DNA from: Brevundimonas fontaquae
Lineage (GTDB): Bacteria > Pseudomonadota > Alphaproteobacteria > Caulobacterales > Caulobacteraceae
Direction of reading: 5' to 3'
Assembly (NCBI RefSeq): GCF_017086445.1
Contig: NZ_CP070968.1
Span: 930,001-994,000, forward strand
DNA: 64,000 nucleotides
Both the position numbers and the translations under genes were made by a program. Each line of letters starts with the position of its first letter. The first letter of the stretch is position 1. Under the pieces are notes generated by a model. It did no database searches. It was not told where the DNA came from and saw only the letters and a list, made by a program, of their open reading frames with translations. Of the stretch, positions 61,262 to 64,000 are shown piece by piece.

Positions 61262-61936
61262 ATGCGTCTGTTCATTTCGTCCCGCGCGCTCGTGCGCCGC
61301 CTGGCGCCGCTAGCGGCCCTGTGCGCCGTCGCCGCCTGCGCTTCGACCCCGCCGCCGCCACCCCCGCCGCCGCCCGGTGCGGCCGGCGCGCTGATGGACT
61401 GGCGCGGCGTCATCACCTCGGCCGACCGGGATCGCTATCGCCGCGTCGACGCCGCCTGGACCCTGGCCCTGCAACAGGCAAAACGTCAGCGCGGCTCCGG
61501 CGATCTGAACAGCCTGGGCGATCTGATCGACCCCAAGGCCGACCGTCCCGGCGTCGCGCCGCCGCCCGGCGACTATCGCTGCCGCACCGTCAAACTGGGC
61601 ACCCAGGGAGGCGAGGACGGGCTGGGCTATGTCGTCTACGGCTGGTTCGCCTGCCGCATCGAACAGACGCCGAAAGGCTTGAAGTTCTCCAAGCTGACCG
61701 GCTCGCAGCGCCCCTCCGGTCTGCTCTTTCCCGAAGACGACCGTCATATGGTGATGCTCGGCTCGCTGGCCCTGGCGCAGGAGCCCGCCGCCAACACCTA
61801 TGGCCGCAACCCCGACCGCGATTTGGTGGCCATCTTGCAACGCATCGGCGAGGCGCGCTGGCGGCTGGTCCTGCCGTGGCCCAACACCGAATCCAATCTG
61901 GACCTGATCGAGCTGGCCCCGGCGCCGCGCGGCTAA
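61262..61936 (+). CDS. DUF4893 lipoprotein, copy 1
   Basis: A 224-residue exported protein with a lipoprotein signal (LAALCAVAACAS, Cys about residue 27) followed by nine prolines. The DUF4893 domain contains DYRCRTVKLG, YGWFACRIEQ, KLTGSQRPSGLLFPED and RWRLVLPWPNTESNLDLIEL. Its function is unknown. A second copy of the same family follows in tandem 60 bases later. Confidence 0.82.
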   Translation: MRLFISSRALVRRLAPLAALCAVAACASTPPPPPPPPPGAAGALMDWRGVITSADRDRYRRVDAAWTLALQQAKRQRGSGDLNSLGDLIDPKADRPGVAPPPGDYRCRTVKLGTQGGEDGLGYVVYGWFACRIEQTPKGLKFSKLTGSQRPSGLLFPEDDRHMVMLGSLALAQEPAANTYGRNPDRDLVAILQRIGEARWRLVLPWPNTESNLDLIELAPAPRG

Positions 61937-61996
61937 GGTTCGGCTGAACCTCGGGCGCCCTGTCACGTTCGGTCATGACAACCGATGGAGACGCTG

Positions 61997-62737
61997 ATGC
62001 GCCGCACCCCTCTGGCCGTTCTGGCCCTGATGACCACCACGGCCCTGGCGGCCTGTGGCGACAACAGTCCCGCCGCCCCGACCGAGGCCTCGCCCGCCGT
62101 CACCACGCCCGCGCCCGGCGTGCCGGCCCAGGCCGCGCCTGAGGCGACGGCGACGCCGCAATCTCAGACGACCCCAGCCGAGGGGATGCAGGGCGGAACC
62201 GACGATTGGCGCAAGGTCGCCAACACAGCCGACGCCAGCTTGCTGGGCCGGCTGGACCAGGCCTGGCGGATGGCTCGCGCCGAGGCCGAGGAGGGTGGCT
62301 TCTCGCGTCAGGTCGAGGCCTTGGGACCGCTCGCCGACCCCAATGCGGGGCAAAGCGGCCGCGTCCAACCCGGTCAGGGGAACTATCGCTGCCGCACCAT
62401 CAAGATGGGCAGCCGCAACGGCTCGGGGCTGGCCTATGTCGAATATCCCTGGTTCCGCTGCACGGTCGAACTGACGGCGGGCGGCGACCTGATCCTGACC
62501 AAGCTGACGGGCTCGCAGCGGACCCGGGGTCTGATCTACCCCGACACCGACCGCCGCGGCGTCTACATCGGCGCCCAGGCCTGGGGCGCCGACGAGAATC
62601 GGTATCCGGCCTACGGCGACAGCGCCGAGCGGGATCAGGTCGGCGTCATCGAACGCATAGGCCAGAACCGCTGGCGCCTGGTCCTGCCCTGGCCCAAGCA
62701 GGAAGCCAAGCTGGAGCTGCTCGAGATCACCGGCTAG
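61997..62737 (+). CDS. DUF4893 lipoprotein, copy 2
   Basis: A 246-residue paralogue of the preceding gene. The lipobox is TALAACGDN (Cys about residue 19), followed by a Pro/Ala/Thr linker. The domain repeats the same marks: NYRCRTIKMG, YPWFRCTVEL, KLTGSQRTRGLIYPD and RWRLVLPWPKQEAKLELLEI. The ATG at 61997, with a GGAG site six bases upstream, begins the signal peptide. Its end overlaps the convergent small gene by four bases. Confidence 0.83.
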   Translation: MRRTPLAVLALMTTTALAACGDNSPAAPTEASPAVTTPAPGVPAQAAPEATATPQSQTTPAEGMQGGTDDWRKVANTADASLLGRLDQAWRMARAEAEEGGFSRQVEALGPLADPNAGQSGRVQPGQGNYRCRTIKMGSRNGSGLAYVEYPWFRCTVELTAGGDLILTKLTGSQRTRGLIYPDTDRRGVYIGAQAWGADENRYPAYGDSAERDQVGVIERIGQNRWRLVLPWPKQEAKLELLEITG

Positions 62738-63210
62738 CGCGCGCCGGTCGAGCGGGCGATCGCGGCGCGCATGCCCTCGGCGTGAAGCGCGCCTGACGGG
62801 GCGATTTTGGTGTTCGGCGTTTCGCTGGGCCCCAGATCGGCGGTGCGATCGTCCGGCCCGGTCCAGGTCGGGCTTTCGGCCTTGCGACGGACGGCCTCGC
62901 GCAGATTGTCGGTCGCCGTGGCGGACGCCCCGCCGGATTTAGGGCCGGATTTACGCCGGTCCATCTCATCGGCGACGCGAGCGATGGCGTCCGTCAGCAG
63001 CGCCTTCTTCTCGCGCGCGCCCGCATCCGGGCCGCTCTCTCCCTCACGAACGCGTCCCCGGATCTGACGCTGCACCCGGTCACGCCGCGCGCGCAGCCGC
63101 CCGATCAGGTCGCGCAGTTCCGAGGGCGAGCGCTCGGCCAACGCCTTCGTCTGTTCGACCATATCCGCCTCGTCGCGATCCAGCGCGCGCGGGTTTGGGG
63201 TCTTGGACAT
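62734..63210 (-). CDS. Small charged hypothetical protein
   Basis: A 158-residue protein of unknown function with no signal peptide. The N-terminal half is helical and charged (SELRDLIGRLRARRDRVQRQIRGRVREGE) and may form a coiled coil. The C-terminal part is low-complexity (DDRTADLGPSETPNTKIAPSGALHAEGMRAAIARS). The TDLGPS-like block resembles conserved tails of small Caulobacterales proteins, but I cannot name a family. It converges on the second DUF4893 gene with a four-base overlap. Confidence 0.65.
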   Translation of the reverse strand: MSKTPNPRALDRDEADMVEQTKALAERSPSELRDLIGRLRARRDRVQRQIRGRVREGESGPDAGAREKKALLTDAIARVADEMDRRKSGPKSGGASATATDNLREAVRRKAESPTWTGPDDRTADLGPSETPNTKIAPSGALHAEGMRAAIARSTGAR

Positions 63211-63299
63211 GACGGTCTCCCTTTCGATTGATGGGAAGACAGCGTCAGGACGCCAGGGCCGTTCCGGTTTGCGACCCTGGGTCACAGGGTCGTCCGAGG

Positions 63300-64000
63300 T
63301 CACACGCGCGTCAGTCTCAGGTCCTGATAGTCGTAGCTGAAGTCGATGTCGGGGCTGACCCCCTTCACCGTCGCCGTCGCCGGTTTGGCCGTCAGGATCG
63401 AGAAGGTGACGAAGGCGTCCTCCTCGCGCTTGTCCGGGAAACGGGTGCGGAAGGTCTCGCCGTCGTACGGCTCCAACCAGCCTTGCAGGGCGGGCGTGTG
63501 GGTGAAGCTCAGCCACAGGCCGCTCCTCCTGTTTCGGCCGCGTCCCTCGGTCTTGGGCGCAATGACGATGTCGCCGTACCACGGATCGCGCCAGGTCCCC
63601 GCGTAGGATTCCAGCGGCATGGACGGGGGCGCGCCGGCCGCCTGTTTGGCGTCGATTTCGGCGGCGGCGGCGATGGATTTCGCATTGCCCTCGGCTTCCA
63701 GCTTCTTGGAGTCTGAGATCCAGTCCACATCGACCTTGCCCATGCAGATGTCCGTGATGCCGGACCGCAAGGCGCGCAGCAGGAAGCTCTCCTCGGCGTT
63801 GGAGAAGATGCTGAAGCCGGTCTTGCGGCCGGGGATCAGCACCGTGGCGGAAATGCCGCCGGGCGAGCCGCCGCCGTGGCTGGCGATCCGCTCGCCGCGA
63901 TAGTCCTGAACCTGCAGCCCCATCGCATAGGTCGAGGCGATGGATCGGTTGGGCAGTTCCGCCGTCGGTCCGGCCGACGAGCCGACGATGATGTTGGGGC
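63300..64000 (-). CDS. Serine hydrolase (beta-lactamase class C fold), C-terminal part
   Basis: The gene runs off the right edge of the window, so only its last 233 codons are seen. The visible part begins NIIVGSSAGPTAELPNRSIAS, then YAMGLQVQDYRGERIASHGGGSPGGISATVLIPGRKTGFSIFSNAEES. The HGGGSPG motif is the K/H-T/G-G box of penicillin-binding-like serine hydrolases, and the segment after it is the lipocalin-like C-terminal domain (SYAGTWRDPWYGDIVI ... LRLTRV). The nucleophile SxxK lies outside. Many such proteins are exported peptidases or esterases. Confidence 0.85.
   Translation of the reverse strand, partial: PNIIVGSSAGPTAELPNRSIASTYAMGLQVQDYRGERIASHGGGSPGGISATVLIPGRKTGFSIFSNAEESFLLRALRSGITDICMGKVDVDWISDSKKLEAEGNAKSIAAAAEIDAKQAAGAPPSMPLESYAGTWRDPWYGDIVIAPKTEGRGRNRRSGLWLSFTHTPALQGWLEPYDGETFRTRFPDKREEDAFVTFSILTAKPATATVKGVSPDIDFSYDYQDLRLTRV

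Overview
The window is about 64 kb of high-GC chromosomal DNA, almost entirely protein-coding. Gene content and order point to an alphaproteobacterium of the Caulobacterales, most likely Brevundimonas or a close relative. The basis is a DUF1134/EipA protein, a DUF4167 protein, UDP-sulfoquinovose synthase, AddAB in place of RecBCD, the AmgK/MurU cell-wall recycling pair, an OmpA with a long proline linker, a TonB receptor and COQ7. The genus is an inference; no rRNA is present. I see no prophage, insertion sequence, CRISPR array or secretion system. Most of the window is core genome.

Layout. 1-5.8 kb: trpB, two small exported-protein genes, trpA, accD and folC, with a DoxX-type gene on the other strand. 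5.9-15.9 kb: minus-strand genes in transcription order: acyltransferase, tsaE, amgK, murU, addB, addA (start/stop overlaps throughout), then trxA after a gap. 16-24.9 kb: S9 peptidase, AsmA-like protein, lipoprotein hydrolase, tRNA-Leu(CAA), CcdC-like membrane protein, fumarylacetoacetase-family enzyme and exported isoaspartyl peptidase. 25-34.9 kb: FAD-dependent protein, DUF1543, hppD, DUF5694, ExoD, DedA/YqaA, dsbB, coq7, thiolase and SDR. 35-44.4 kb: OmpA, KpsS-like protein, TonB receptor, aguA-aguB, hydrolase and a GT9 heptosyltransferase-like protein. 44.4-47.3 kb: infC, an MFS transporter and rpmI-rplT. 47-58.5 kb: hybrid kinase, polysaccharide deacetylase, pheS-orf-pheT, APC permease, eipA, YeeZ-like epimerase and sqdB. 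58.8-64 kb: DUF4167, degenerate hybrid kinase, two tandem DUF4893 lipoproteins, a small hypothetical and a serine hydrolase cut by the window end.

Regulation that can be read from the sequence: a three-repeat Pho box before the TonB receptor; an EcfG-type general-stress promoter leading into a stem-loop before ompA; a CtrA-like site before eipA; an AUU start on infC; and a structured rpmI leader. The rpmI leader carries a 30-nt hairpin element that recurs twice in tandem directly before the thiolase gene, with compensatory base changes. Two conserved operons (trpBA and pheST) are each interrupted by small, translationally coupled genes of unknown function.

The least explained items are the 30-nt element, the inserted small genes, a 23-bp perfect inverted repeat at 24.9 kb, and a histidine-kinase-like protein whose phospho-acceptor His is Arg. 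I did not find a clear new multi-gene system.
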